Part shown: positions 6,831-15,556 of the stretch, piece after piece
Layout: every line of letters begins with the position of its first letter
Numbering within the stretch: position 1 is the stretch's first letter
Assembly (NCBI GenBank): GCA_947443645.1
Contig: CANEXF010000004.1
Location: forward strand, 82,642-146,641
Direction: 5' to 3'
DNA length: 64,000 bases
DNA from: Comamonadaceae bacterium
GTDB lineage: Bacteria > Pseudomonadota > Gammaproteobacteria > Burkholderiales > Burkholderiaceae_C
Position numbers and translations under genes: made by a program
The notes under the pieces: generated by a model
Told to the model about the DNA's origin: nothing
The model's database searches: none
What the model saw: only the letters and a program-made list of their open reading frames with translations

Positions 6831-9434
6831 TCAGCTGACAGGGTGCTCAAGATGCGTACGCAAAGTCTCCACCAAGTGGTTGATATTGAATGGTTTGCCC
6901 ACGTGATCGTTCATGCCCGCGGCCAGGCAATCTGCGCGGTCCGACGCCATGGCATTAGCGGTCATCGCAATGATGGGCAGGTCGGTCAGGTGCAGTTGTT
7001 CGCGAATCATTCGAGTTGCGGTGTAGCCGTCCATGATGGGCATCTGTAAATCCATCAAGACCAGATCGAACTGGGGTTTTGCCGCGCCCACGGCGTCCAC
7101 GCCCAGCTGGCCATTTTCTGCCAGTGTGACAAGCGCACCCTCGGCTGTGAGAAGTCGTTCTGCGACCAGCTGGTTGAGTGCGTTGTCCTCCACGACCAGC
7201 AGGCGCAAGCCGTTCAGCCTGCGCGACGTCGCCTTGTCGGCTGCAGACTCAAGCGCTTCCATGTTGGTCGATCTTGCCTCGACGACCGTATCGTGCAGCA
7301 TGGAGGCCGTCACGGGCTTGACCAGAAAGCCGTTGATTAGCGCTTGCTCGGCTGCCATACGGCTCGTCAGCGTCTCGTTTGCGTTGGCGCTCAGCATCAC
7401 CAGAAATGGCGGCGCTTGCAAGCCTGTGGGCAGCGCGCGTATGCGCTGACAGGTTTCCCAGCCGTCCATGTCTGGCATTTGCCAGTCGACAAAAATGGCG
7501 TCAAAGCGCTGCGTTGTCGACTCCTGCAGCAATTGCAGCGCTTGTTCTCCGCCTTCCAGAGCGGTTGCTTGCCAGCCCAAGGATTTCGCCAGCTGCATCA
7601 TGGCGGCGCGCGCGTCCGGGTTGTCGTCGACGATCAACACCTTGCGGCCTGTGCCGGATGACGTGACCTTGGCTTGACGACCTGACGTCTCAGGAGCACT
7701 GGCCAGCGACAGCGTCAACTGAAAATAGAAGCGACTGCCTTGGCCTGGTTGGCTAGTCAGCTGCAGTTTGCTGCCCATGGCCTCAACCAAGCGTTGGGAA
7801 ATAGCCAGCCCCAGGCCTGTACCCCCGAATCTTCGCGTGGTCGACGCCTGGGCCTGAGAGAAACCTTCGAAGATGAGCTGCTGGTCTTCCTCTGCGATGC
7901 CTATGCCTGTGTCGGAAACCGCGATGTTGATGCTCACGTTGTTGTCGTTGCGCTGTGACACCTTGATGGCGATTGCGACTTGACCGCGTTCCGTGAACTT
8001 GATGGCGTTGCCACACAGATTGATCAGGATTTGGCGCAGGCGCATGTCATCGCCGATCACCCATTCTGGCAGTTCTGGATCAATGTCAAACAATAGTTCA
8101 AGCTGCTTGTCACCTGTATTCGTTGAAAGAATCACGGACAGGTCGCGCAACAGATCTTCAAAACAAAACGGCTGAAGGTCCAGTTCAATTTTTCCAGCTT
8201 CAATCTTGGAGAAATCCAGGATGTCGTTGATCAGGCCAAGCAGGGCAAGTGCTGCCCCTTCGGACTTCTCGATGTAGTCAGTTTGCTGCGCCGTCAATGG
8301 CGTTTTCTTGACCACCGCAAGCAGACCCAGGATGGCGTTCATGGGGGTTCTGATCTCGTGGCTCATATTGGCCAGAAACTGACTTTTGGCCAGGTTGGCC
8401 ATTTCTGCTTCGGTTTTCAGATGATTCATCACCTCAATGTCGTTTTCTCGGCGGCGCAGATTGCGCATCAATGCGGTCAGGCCAATCAGCATGGCCATCA
8501 GGCCCAGTGCTGTGACGCCCGCCACCAGGCTGGCCGAGCGTCGCCAGCCGGCCAGGATCAGATCCTCTGTCAGCACCAGATTGATCACCATCGGGTACTT
8601 TGCTGCCTTGCGCACCGCAGACAACCTGAGCGTTGCTACGCCGTCACTGAACCGCGGTGTCTTGTAAAGCGCAACGTCATCTGACTTCTTTTGATTCTTG
8701 ATGATGTCGAAGGTCGAGCCGCTTTGATTGACCTTGCCTATCAGGTCATCGTTGAGGGGCCAGCGTGCCAGTAGTGTCAGGTCTTCTCGATAAAGACTGA
8801 TCGCAGCGCCCTCGCCAAGATCACGCGCCACGCGGGCGTAGAAATCGGTAAATACTTCGACGGAGATGCCTACCAGCGCCAGCCCCATGAAGTTTCCGGC
8901 TTTGTCATTGAGACGACGGCTGATGTAAAAAGTCCACTTGCCATTGCCCTTGTTGCGCACAGGCTGGCTGATGAAATCACCTAGGTTGGGGTTTTGCTGC
9001 TGGTTCTTGAAGTAGTCGCGATCTGCCAGATTGATCGTTGGCACCGGATAGGCGCGGCTGAAGTTGATGTTGTCTCCGTTGGCTGCGACTATGGTTGCCA
9101 CATCAACCTGCGGAATGCCCTTGATTTTTTCACGCAGCATTTCATAAATCGGACGCGTGGCCAGTTTGGCGCGAAAGCTCGCTTGATCTGTCACGCCGGC
9201 TTGTTCGACGTTGTCAGTTACGGAGTCGAGTATCAGATAAGCTGCGGCAATCGTTTGCGACGATTGGTCAGCCAGAATCAGCGACATGCTGCGCATTTGC
9301 TTGCGCCAGTCCTCAATGTCCCTGTCGCGCATGGCGATCACCGAAGTCGCGGCGCCCACCAGCATGGTAATCATGACCAGCACGCCGAATGCCAGTGCAG
9401 CGTGGCTTGTTTTAGGACTTTTTCCTGGGTTCAT
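6831..9434 (-). CDS. Hybrid sensor histidine kinase with two receiver domains
   Basis: The protein has about 867 residues. A first membrane helix (residues 16-36) and a second (302-324) enclose a periplasmic sensor of about 265 residues resembling a Cache-type domain ([33 protein letters not shown]). A HisKA domain follows with the phosphoacceptor His360 in [15 protein letters not shown], then a HATPase domain with N-box (near 473-481) and G boxes ([16 protein letters not shown]). Two receiver domains have Asp651 ([10 protein letters not shown]) and Asp796 ([10 protein letters not shown]). No output domain or neighbouring response regulator is seen, so it must act through a distant partner. 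It uses ATG at 9434, with GTG at 9437 possible. Confidence 0.9.
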   Translation of the reverse strand: MNPGKSPKTSHAALAFGVLVMITMLVGAATSVIAMRDRDIEDWRKQMRSMSLILADQSSQTIAAAYLILDSVTDNVEQAGVTDQASFRAKLATRPIYEMLREKIKGIPQVDVATIVAANGDNINFSRAYPVPTINLADRDYFKNQQQNPNLGDFISQPVRNKGNGKWTFYISRRLNDKAGNFMGLALVGISVEVFTDFYARVARDLGEGAAISLYREDLTLLARWPLNDDLIGKVNQSGSTFDIIKNQKKSDDVALYKTPRFSDGVATLRLSAVRKAAKYPMVINLVLTEDLILAGWRRSASLVAGVTALGLMAMLIGLTALMRNLRRRENDIEVMNHLKTEAEMANLAKSQFLANMSHEIRTPMNAILGLLAVVKKTPLTAQQTDYIEKSEGAALALLGLINDILDFSKIEAGKIELDLQPFCFEDLLRDLSVILSTNTGDKQLELLFDIDPELPEWVIGDDMRLRQILINLCGNAIKFTERGQVAIAIKVSQRNDNNVSINIAVSDTGIGIAEEDQQLIFEGFSQAQASTTRRFGGTGLGLAISQRLVEAMGSKLQLTSQPGQGSRFYFQLTLSLASAPETSGRQAKVTSSGTGRKVLIVDDNPDARAAMMQLAKSLGWQATALEGGEQALQLLQESTTQRFDAIFVDWQMPDMDGWETCQRIRALPTGLQAPPFLVMLSANANETLTSRMAAEQALINGFLVKPVTASMLHDTVVEARSTNMEALESAADKATSRRLNGLRLLVVEDNALNQLVAERLLTAEGALVTLAENGQLGVDAVGAAKPQFDLVLMDLQMPIMDGYTATRMIREQLHLTDLPIIAMTANAMASDRADCLAAGMNDHVGKPFNINHLVETLRTHLEHPVS

Positions 9435-9502
9435 CACGGCTTCTTTCTAACTGGTGATTTCAGTATATTTCTCGAACAGTTGCAATTCGTGTGGTAATTT
9501 TT

Positions 9503-10738
9503 TTAGTAGCTACGCTTGAGCATGACGCTTGCAATGCCGCGCCTGTAGTTGCTCAGCGCCAATGTCGAGTCGTTCTTTTCGAGCCCTAGCTCCACGACTG
9601 GCGTCAGCCCGGCGATGCGTAAACTTGCCGGCTCCAGCGCCAGTCGGATGGTGTTGCGCTTGTCGTCACGAACCACACCAAACAGGGGATCTGCTTCAGC
9701 ATGCCTGCGGTTTGAGCGTGTCCATTTGAGCTGGATGCGGCTGGCTATCGATGTCGAGAAGTAAGTGCCCTTCAAACCCTGGCTCGTGGTGGCATAGGAA
9801 TATGGCCGCTCAAGCGCGCGGCCTTGCTCCCAGCCGAGCTCAAAACCAAGTGACGCGAATTGCGAGACGCTCTTGTCGGCCGCCAGCCGGTAACTGGTCA
9901 AACTGCTGTTTTGATAGCTGTAGGTGGGAAAATTGATCAGGCCGTGTCGCAGCTCGTTGTTCCAGCGCCATCCCGCGGGTGTTTCAAGAACATGCGACAA
10001 GGTCGCCCACGAATAACGATAGAGCGGGGCACCGCCCATATCCATGTGCTCATGCGATATTTTCAACTCTGCCCTGGGTTCGATTTGCAGCCGGTAAGTC
10101 AAGTGCAAATCGACGCCGGTCTTGTTCAGTGCCTGCTCGCCATAGTAAGCACCCAGAACGCCTGCGCTGGCAATCCAGCGGCGCGACTCATCCAGCCCCT
10201 TGCTGCCCGCCAGCCGGTAATTGGTGCCCCATTTGGCGCCGCTGTCCATCGCAGGTTTGTATTCAAAAGGCAGGCCGAAAAGATTGAAGGTTCGCACGCT
10301 GGGGATGACCCTGGGGTTGCTGTCACGTTCGAGTGAGAACGAATAGTCCAGCCGGCCCTGTGCGAGGCTCATGTCGTCCAGAAAGTAATTGATTTTTTCG
10401 CTGACGGCCAGCGGCGGTGTCGTGGCCAGCACCGCCTTGAACAGGATCTGCGCCTGTTCGTAGTCCTGCAGCAAATAATCTGCCCTGGCCCATTCAAGCC
10501 TGACGCGCTCGCTGCCTGTGGCCTGATAAAGACGCTCAAACGAACGGGCTGCGGCGGCATAGTCTTTTTCCAGCAAGAGCTGCAAGCCTTGCTCGAACTC
10601 GATCTGGGGCGGATTCGTCTCGGCCGCTTGCACATGTGCGTTCGCAAGGCCCATCAGCAGTGCTGCCATGGTTGTTGACCTGGTGAAAAGGATGACGCTG
10701 GTTGGTGAGGTGCAGGCATCAGGTCCCAGCAAGTTCAC
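9503..10738 (-). CDS. Slam-type surface lipoprotein assembly modifier (DUF560)
   Basis: This 411-residue protein has an N-terminal export signal ending near NAHVQAAE (residue 40), then TPR-like helices (EQGLQLLLEKDYAAAARSFERLYQ...VRLEWARADYLLQDYEQAQ) at about 45-120. The rest fits a DUF560 outer-membrane barrel: alternating strands, DSNPR near the domain start, and the ending ELGLEKNDSTLALSNYRRGIASVMLKRSY with a terminal aromatic residue. Slam proteins move particular lipoproteins across the outer membrane to the cell surface. Its GTG start overlaps the stop of the upstream lipoprotein gene (gtga), implying translational coupling with that probable substrate. Confidence 0.82.
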   Translation of the reverse strand: MNLLGPDACTSPTSVILFTRSTTMAALLMGLANAHVQAAETNPPQIEFEQGLQLLLEKDYAAAARSFERLYQATGSERVRLEWARADYLLQDYEQAQILFKAVLATTPPLAVSEKINYFLDDMSLAQGRLDYSFSLERDSNPRVIPSVRTFNLFGLPFEYKPAMDSGAKWGTNYRLAGSKGLDESRRWIASAGVLGAYYGEQALNKTGVDLHLTYRLQIEPRAELKISHEHMDMGGAPLYRYSWATLSHVLETPAGWRWNNELRHGLINFPTYSYQNSSLTSYRLAADKSVSQFASLGFELGWEQGRALERPYSYATTSQGLKGTYFSTSIASRIQLKWTRSNRRHAEADPLFGVVRDDKRNTIRLALEPASLRIAGLTPVVELGLEKNDSTLALSNYRRGIASVMLKRSY

Positions 10739-11655
10739 TTCTTGCCGCCGAATGCCCCGAGGTAGGAGGATGAACCTCCGCCGGTAAGGACGAACGTGCC
10801 GCCAATTTCCTGCGCCGCGGGCCCATAGAACTTGCCTGTACTTGTGCCTGTCATTGCGGCATTTCCAACCCCACTGCCTGTGCTGGTGACGTTGCCACTG
10901 AACTGATTCACGCCGCTGCCATAGTTGAGCGTGCCCGTCATGTTCAGATTGGTGTTGGCTGTTGTGTTCACAAGATTGCTTGACGTCTGCGTGTTGCTTG
11001 TGACGAATGAAATGGCCCGCGTGCCAAAGTTGGCATTGGCGCTCATGTCTGATTTGGTGAAATACGCCGTACCGCCGCTGTCAACGTAGAGTCCGCCGCT
11101 CACCCCAACATAGCTACCTGTGCCGGTCGTGGGAATCGCCGCGCCTGCGGTCTCAGCGCCAAAGTTGACTACGCCGACGCTGCCGCTGCCAGTTCCGAAT
11201 CCGGTAGCCCAAACGCCGAAAGACTGGTAGTCCCAGCCGTTTGCTGCGATATTTGGTGTCAGCAGCCGGGTCTGGCCATTCACGCCAAGAGTGGTGTTGG
11301 AAAAAGCGACCGAGGCAGCAAGTGAGTCGCCATGCGATCTGTCGAAATTGATGTTTCTGCCGGCCGCTGTGGTCAGGTCAATGATGCTGGGGGCGTCAAT
11401 ACCGGCGCTGTAAGCCACGTTGTAGGCCGCGCCAGCAGTCAAGGTGGTGACGCCGGCGATCCCGCTGCCGTTTGAATAGCTCGCGTCTCGCGACATGCCA
11501 TTGATGCTGACGGCGCCCGAGGGCAGCGCAATCGCGCTGAACTTCACAAACGGTGCGAGTGTCGAATTGCCGCTGGCAGCACTGCCGCCGCCACCGCCGC
11601 CACATCCGCTCAAAAGCAGGACTAGTGTGCAAATGAGTGGGCTCTGGAAATGCAT
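10735..11655 (-). CDS. Putative Slam-dependent surface lipoprotein (TbpB-like domain)
   Basis: A lipoprotein signal peptide ends in the lipobox LLLSGC with Cys18, followed by a poly-Gly/Ser linker (GGGGGGSAASGNS). The 306-residue protein is rich in Gly, Ser, Thr and Asn and looks all-beta. Its C-terminal part (YGSGVNQFSGNV...GKFYGPAAQEIGGTFVLTGGG...LGAFGGKK) matches the small barrel domain shared by TbpB-like and other Slam-exported lipoproteins, where KFYGP..eE.GG.F is the hallmark. It is followed by the Slam gene with a 4-base overlap. The ligand is unknown; in known systems it can be iron proteins, haem carriers or complement factors. Confidence 0.78.
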   Translation of the reverse strand: MHFQSPLICTLVLLLSGCGGGGGGSAASGNSTLAPFVKFSAIALPSGAVSINGMSRDASYSNGSGIAGVTTLTAGAAYNVAYSAGIDAPSIIDLTTAAGRNINFDRSHGDSLAASVAFSNTTLGVNGQTRLLTPNIAANGWDYQSFGVWATGFGTGSGSVGVVNFGAETAGAAIPTTGTGSYVGVSGGLYVDSGGTAYFTKSDMSANANFGTRAISFVTSNTQTSSNLVNTTANTNLNMTGTLNYGSGVNQFSGNVTSTGSGVGNAAMTGTSTGKFYGPAAQEIGGTFVLTGGGSSSYLGAFGGKK

Positions 11656-11720
11656 ATTCCATCTTTCAGGGTAGGGTGCGGGGCAGGAAAATCGGGCGCG
11701 TCAAACTTGACATCGTGATT

Positions 11721-11749
11721 AAACGTTTCTTAGTGATTAGAAACCGTTT
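11721..11749. promoter_or_regulatory. Inverted repeat upstream of the lipoprotein-Slam unit
   Basis: The arms aaacgtttct and agaaaccgttt are separated by 8 bases and pair with a single one-base bulge. The dyad lies about 65 bases before the lipoprotein start codon. It resembles an operator; no Fur-like or other known consensus is recognised. Confidence 0.4.
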
Positions 11750-11929
11750 CATTCATTAAATCTTAACTTCATTTGACTTTATAGTGATTTGGTGACATTT
11801 GCCACGCTTTGCATGTGTCCCAGCGGCCGTTACGGCATCGCTTGATGCGCAAAAGCCTTGCCGCTTTGTCATACTGGTCTGTTGGCGTGCGCTATATGTG
11901 CAGTGATAAACTGAAATGTGTACCAACAG

Positions 11930-11962
11930 GCACTTGTCGCGACAGCAACAGGTGCTTTTTTT
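11930..11962 (+). terminator. Hairpin with U-run in the thiD leader
   Basis: The arms gcacttgt and acaggtgc (one G-U pair) are followed by seven T. It ends 49 bases before the thiD start on the same strand. With no gene upstream on this strand it could be a leader attenuator or the end of a short leader RNA. Confidence 0.5.
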
Positions 11963-12011
11963 CATTCAGAGTCCGGGCGCTCTTTGACCGCTCATGGGCT
12001 GAAGGCAGAAC

Positions 12012-12863
12012 ATGAATCAGGCTTTTGAATTTGAATACCCACGCGTGCTGAGCATTGCGGGCTCTGACAGTGGCGGCGGCGCGGGCATCCAGGCTGACCT
12101 TAAAACCTTTGCGGCGCTGGGCTGCTACGGCACGACGGCGATTACCGCATTGACGGCTCAAAACACCCTGGGCGTGCGCGCCATTCATGGCGTCCCGCCG
12201 GCCATGCTGACGGACCAGATAGACGCCGTGGTCGAGGACATAGGCGTGCATGCGGTGAAGATCGGCATGCTGCATTCCCCGGAAATCGTGCGTGCGGTGG
12301 CCCAGGCTATTGACCGCCATGCGCTGCAAAACGTGGTGCTGGACCCGGTCATGGTCGCCACCAGCGGCGCGGTGCTGATAGACAATCCGGCGATTGCGGC
12401 GCTGGTGAGCGAGCTGTTCTGGCGCACGGCGCTGGTCACGCCCAATCTGGACGAGGCGGCCTTGCTGGTGGGGCGCCCACTGGACAGCGAGCACGCCATG
12501 GAGATCGCAGCGGGCGAATTGCTCGCCAAAGGCGCGCGGGCGGTGCTGCTCAAGGGCGGACATCTGCCGGGTGACCTGGTCAGCGATTTGCTGATGTCGC
12601 AAAACGGCCAGCCGCACTGGATGCGCGCGCCGCGTATTCCAAGTGCCAACACCCATGGGACGGGTTGCACCTTGTCGTCTGCGATTGCGGCGCACCTGGC
12701 CTTGGGCCAACCGTTGCTGGCGGCGGTTGAGGCCTCACGCAGCTATGTGCGGGCAGCGCTTGAAGCCGGCGCCAGGGTCCGCACCGGCGCAGGCAGTGGC
12801 CCGCTCAACCATGCGCATGCGCCTTTGGCCATGCGCCTGATTCCGCTCAAGCCGTCGCGCTGA
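12012..12863 (+). CDS. thiD: Hydroxymethylpyrimidine/phosphomethylpyrimidine kinase
   Basis: ThiD phosphorylates 4-amino-5-hydroxymethyl-2-methylpyrimidine (HMP) and then HMP-P to HMP-PP for thiamine phosphate synthesis. The 283-residue ribokinase-fold protein is complete: N-terminal [20 protein letters not shown] (residues 14-33), [21 protein letters not shown], the LVTPNLDEA motif near 141-149, LLKGGH, and the catalytic [10 protein letters not shown] with Cys219. It converges with cytX and overlaps its 3' end by 17 bases. The leader has a hairpin with U-run but no recognisable TPP aptamer. Together with CytX and the TPP-controlled operon downstream it suggests a pyrimidine salvage locus. 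Confidence 0.95.
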   Translation: MNQAFEFEYPRVLSIAGSDSGGGAGIQADLKTFAALGCYGTTAITALTAQNTLGVRAIHGVPPAMLTDQIDAVVEDIGVHAVKIGMLHSPEIVRAVAQAIDRHALQNVVLDPVMVATSGAVLIDNPAIAALVSELFWRTALVTPNLDEAALLVGRPLDSEHAMEIAAGELLAKGARAVLLKGGHLPGDLVSDLLMSQNGQPHWMRAPRIPSANTHGTGCTLSSAIAAHLALGQPLLAAVEASRSYVRAALEAGARVRTGAGSGPLNHAHAPLAMRLIPLKPSR

Positions 12864-14133
12864 GTGCTGCGGCTGCCGGACGGCTCAGGCGCGCCAGCAC
12901 AAAGGTCAGTGCCAGCGTCGGCAGTGCCGCGCCCAGATCGGGAAGCTGCAGCGAACACAGGTGGTAGCAAACGATGCCCATGAACCAGATCAGCACCGCG
13001 CTGTAGTCAACCTTGCGCTTCGAGACCATCTCGGCCACGCCGTTGTGGCCAGTCAGGCGCGCCAGGATCACGCCATAAAGCGGAATGAACACCGAGCTGA
13101 GCATCAGCAAAAACGGCTCCAGGCTGTGCATGGGCAGCACCAGCGCCAGCGCGGTACAGACCACGGCCATCAGCATGCCCCAGCGGCGCACAGTCCAGTT
13201 GGGCTTGAGGCTGTGGCCGGCCACGGAGCCGGAGTACAGGTCGCCGTAGGCGTTGTCTACTTCGTCAATCAGAATCAGTCCCAGTGCGATCAAGCCGCCT
13301 TGTGCCAGCAGCAGTGCCGCGACCAGGTCGGTGCTGGGCGTGGTGATGGCCACCAGAACGCCCAGCGCGTAGCACCAGACGTTGGCAATCGTGTAGCCCA
13401 GCCAGGTGCCGCGCAACGCGCTTTTGCCCTGGCGACCATGGCGGGCGAAGTCGGCTACCAGCGGCAACCAGGACACTGGCATGGCGATCACCAGATCCAG
13501 CGCCGACAGCGTGCTCATGCCGCCCGCGCCAGCGCGATTCCACAACTCGGCAAAGCTCATGTCATTGGCCTTGCCCAGGAATTGCCAGCTCAGCCAGACC
13601 AGCGATGCCAGCACCAGCGGCAGGCCGTAGCGGCCTATGAACTGGCGCACCAGGGTGACCATGGAGCCTGACAGCAGGGCCAGCAAGACCGCGCCCCAGA
13701 GCACTGTGGCCAGCAAGGGCCAGTAGTCACTGGCGAAACCACCGGACTGGCGCGCAATGGCCATGCTGCCGTCGCGCATGATGACCAGCTCAAAAGCGGT
13801 CCAGCCCACCAGCTGCACGATGTTGAGCAGCACCGGCAGGCGCGCAAAGCTGCCGCCGTATGTGGCATGCATCAGGCCCGCGCTGGACAGGCCGCTGTCG
13901 CAGCCAATCCTGGCGGTCCAGGCCAGCAGGCCCGAGCCCAGCACCGAGCCGAGGACGATCACAAAAACCGCCTGCTTGGCGCCCAGCGCCGGCACCAGGT
14001 AAGCGCCAATCTGCATGACCAGCAGGCCGACGCCCAGGCTGAACCAGAGCGCTGCATGGTCGCGAAAGCCAAAGGTACGCTCGCTGCTTGCGAGCGGCGA
14101 AAGCGCAGTATTTTCAGTAGGCGTAGCAGCCAT
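12847..14133 (-). CDS. cytX: CytX-type hydroxymethylpyrimidine permease (NCS1 family)
   Basis: The 428-residue membrane protein has about 12 hydrophobic segments and resembles the cytosine/purine permease (NCS1) family in its CytX branch. Seen features are the N-terminal FGFRDHAALWFSLGVGLLVMQIGAYL, WTARIGCDSGLSSAGLM, NIVQLVGWTAFELV and ADFARHGR. CytX proteins are predicted importers of HMP and are usually under a TPP riboswitch. Here the upstream region keeps only the last 19 bases or so of such a riboswitch (14200-14218), so normal TPP control looks lost. The gene itself is intact. Substrate assignment rests on the family and on the neighbouring thiD. Confidence 0.82.
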   Translation of the reverse strand: MAATPTENTALSPLASSERTFGFRDHAALWFSLGVGLLVMQIGAYLVPALGAKQAVFVIVLGSVLGSGLLAWTARIGCDSGLSSAGLMHATYGGSFARLPVLLNIVQLVGWTAFELVIMRDGSMAIARQSGGFASDYWPLLATVLWGAVLLALLSGSMVTLVRQFIGRYGLPLVLASLVWLSWQFLGKANDMSFAELWNRAGAGGMSTLSALDLVIAMPVSWLPLVADFARHGRQGKSALRGTWLGYTIANVWCYALGVLVAITTPSTDLVAALLLAQGGLIALGLILIDEVDNAYGDLYSGSVAGHSLKPNWTVRRWGMLMAVVCTALALVLPMHSLEPFLLMLSSVFIPLYGVILARLTGHNGVAEMVSKRKVDYSAVLIWFMGIVCYHLCSLQLPDLGAALPTLALTFVLARLSRPAAAALSATA

Positions 14134-14199
14134 CAGTATGTCCAGTTTTGAATGACAGGTCTGCGTGCTTCAAGCCCACTGCGGTAGGCGCGCAAACAT

Positions 14200-14218
14200 G
14201 CTTCCCTGCGCGAGGATT
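14200..14218 (-). promoter_or_regulatory. 3' stump of a TPP riboswitch upstream of cytX
   Basis: The plus-strand stretch gcttccctgcgcgaggatt is identical to 20741-20759, the 3' end of the complete TPP riboswitch at 20741-20830. The 5' aptamer parts (ctgaga and the ctttgaacctgat arm) are absent; decayed thiD sequence begins directly next to it. It lies 67 bases upstream of cytX on the cytX strand, where a THI-box would be expected. Confidence 0.75.
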
Positions 14219-14801
14219 CCATGCGGTACCCGCCGAGTTTTTGAAGGTGCAAATCCAGTCGGTGGTTGAAGTCATCGGCTTTGACGCCGTAAATATCGGG
14301 ATGCTGCATGCACCTGAAATTGTCGAGGTCGTGGCTTGGGCCATTGACCAATATCGACTCACCCGCCTGGCGCTTGACCCCGTGATGGTGGCCACCAGCG
14401 GTGAACGTGTGATCGCTGCTGACACCTTGACCCCTGCCGCGAAAGAACTGCTGGCCGTGGGCGCCCAAGCGGTCTTGCTCAAAGGTGGTCACCTGATAGC
14501 CGATGAGGTGGTTGACTTGCTGCTGCAAGCCGACGGCAGTGCGCAGCGCTTGGCAGCGATGCGCATTGCAAGTCGCAACGTGCATGGCACGGGCTCTACC
14601 TTGTCGTCTGCTATTGCTGCTCACTTGGCACTGGGCCATCCACTGCAAGAGGCCGTCACCTTGGCGCGCGGTTTCATCTTGAGCGCGATCGCCCAAGGAT
14701 CCAAGGTGACTACGGGCCAGGGTCACGGACCGTTGAATCATGGTTTTGCTCCCATGCCGCTTCATCGCATCACCAACCCGCCATCGACCGTCAACACCTG
14801 A
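14219..14801 (+). pseudogene. Decayed second thiD copy
   Basis: The reading frame is open but the protein is a damaged ThiD. The first 59 or so residues, including [17 protein letters not shown], are missing. The match starts at HAVPAEFLKVQIQSVVEVIGF and continues through NIGMLHAPEIV and [10 protein letters not shown]. Compared with the intact ThiD at 12012 about 36 residues are missing after VMVATSG, including the TPNLDEA motif. The catalytic GTGCT has become GTGST. The frame upstream of the match runs through the riboswitch stump and non-homologous DNA. It overlaps the dehydrogenase gene 3' end by 40 bases. Loss of kinase function is very likely. Confidence 0.8.
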
Positions 14802-15556
14802 CCGGTCATAAAACGGCTCCAGTCAGACGCCAAAAACAGCACCGGCCCTGCCACGTCATCGGGCGTGGCCATGCGGCCCAGAGGGGTCTGTGCAATCAGT
14901 GCCTCTTTTACCGACTCTTTGGTGGCACGACTGGAATCGGTCGGACTGACCAAGCCCGGCGCCACGCAATTGACGCGGATGCCCTGGGCGCCTAACTCGG
15001 CGGCCAGGTTGCGGCTAAAGCCTATCAAGGCTGATTTAGCCGTGGTGTAGTCGTGGTACGCGATGCTGGGGCGGTCTACCAGGTCACTCACCAAGTTGAT
15101 AATGCTGCCTTTTGCGCGTTGCTTGAAATGCGGCAGTACGGCTTGACAAAGGTTGTAAGCCGCACGCACCGCGCCGTCGAACTGAGTTTGGTAGGCCTGC
15201 CAAGGCATGTCTCCAAAGCGGGTGCGGTTCTCGGGGTCGAAGATGTAGGGGCTGAATGCGTTGTTCACCAGCACATCAATGCGGCCAACTTCGCGAAGTA
15301 TTTGCTCCACCATCGCGTGTACTGCGTCAGAGTCGCGCACATCAGCGGCAAAGGCCCAGGCGTCGCCGCCACTGGCTTGGCCAAGTTGTTGGCAGTCAGC
15401 CACCACTGCATTGGCGGCTGCGCTGTTGCGCAGGTAGTTAACCAGCACCATTGCGCCTTCGCTAGCAAACGCACGTGCAATGGCCGCACCGATGCCGCGG
15501 CTGGCACCCGTGACCAAGACCACTTGGCCTGCAAAGTGGCAAGAGTGCTTGTTCAT
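14762..15556 (-). CDS. Short-chain dehydrogenase/reductase (FabG-like)
   Basis: The 264-residue classical SDR shows the cofactor motif TGASRGIG (residues 16-23), NNA (98-100), and the catalytic Ser157, Tyr170 and Lys174 in YHDYTTAK. The C-terminal TGQVLTVDGG is typical. It should reduce a carbonyl or oxidise an alcohol with NAD(P)H/NAD(P). It is the last gene of the TPP-controlled operon and overlaps the binding-protein gene stop by 4 bases. After a LuxE-like activating enzyme and a LuxC-like acyl reductase, an SDR would be the natural step from aldehyde to alcohol; this role is inferred. Confidence 0.85.
   Translation of the reverse strand: MNKHSCHFAGQVVLVTGASRGIGAAIARAFASEGAMVLVNYLRNSAAANAVVADCQQLGQASGGDAWAFAADVRDSDAVHAMVEQILREVGRIDVLVNNAFSPYIFDPENRTRFGDMPWQAYQTQFDGAVRAAYNLCQAVLPHFKQRAKGSIINLVSDLVDRPSIAYHDYTTAKSALIGFSRNLAAELGAQGIRVNCVAPGLVSPTDSSRATKESVKEALIAQTPLGRMATPDDVAGPVLFLASDWSRFMTGQVLTVDGGLVMR

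Noticed and set aside
11860-12011. TPP riboswitch in front of thiD
   Set aside because: The conserved CTGAGA and CCTGAT boxes are absent; only a simple hairpin with T-run is seen.
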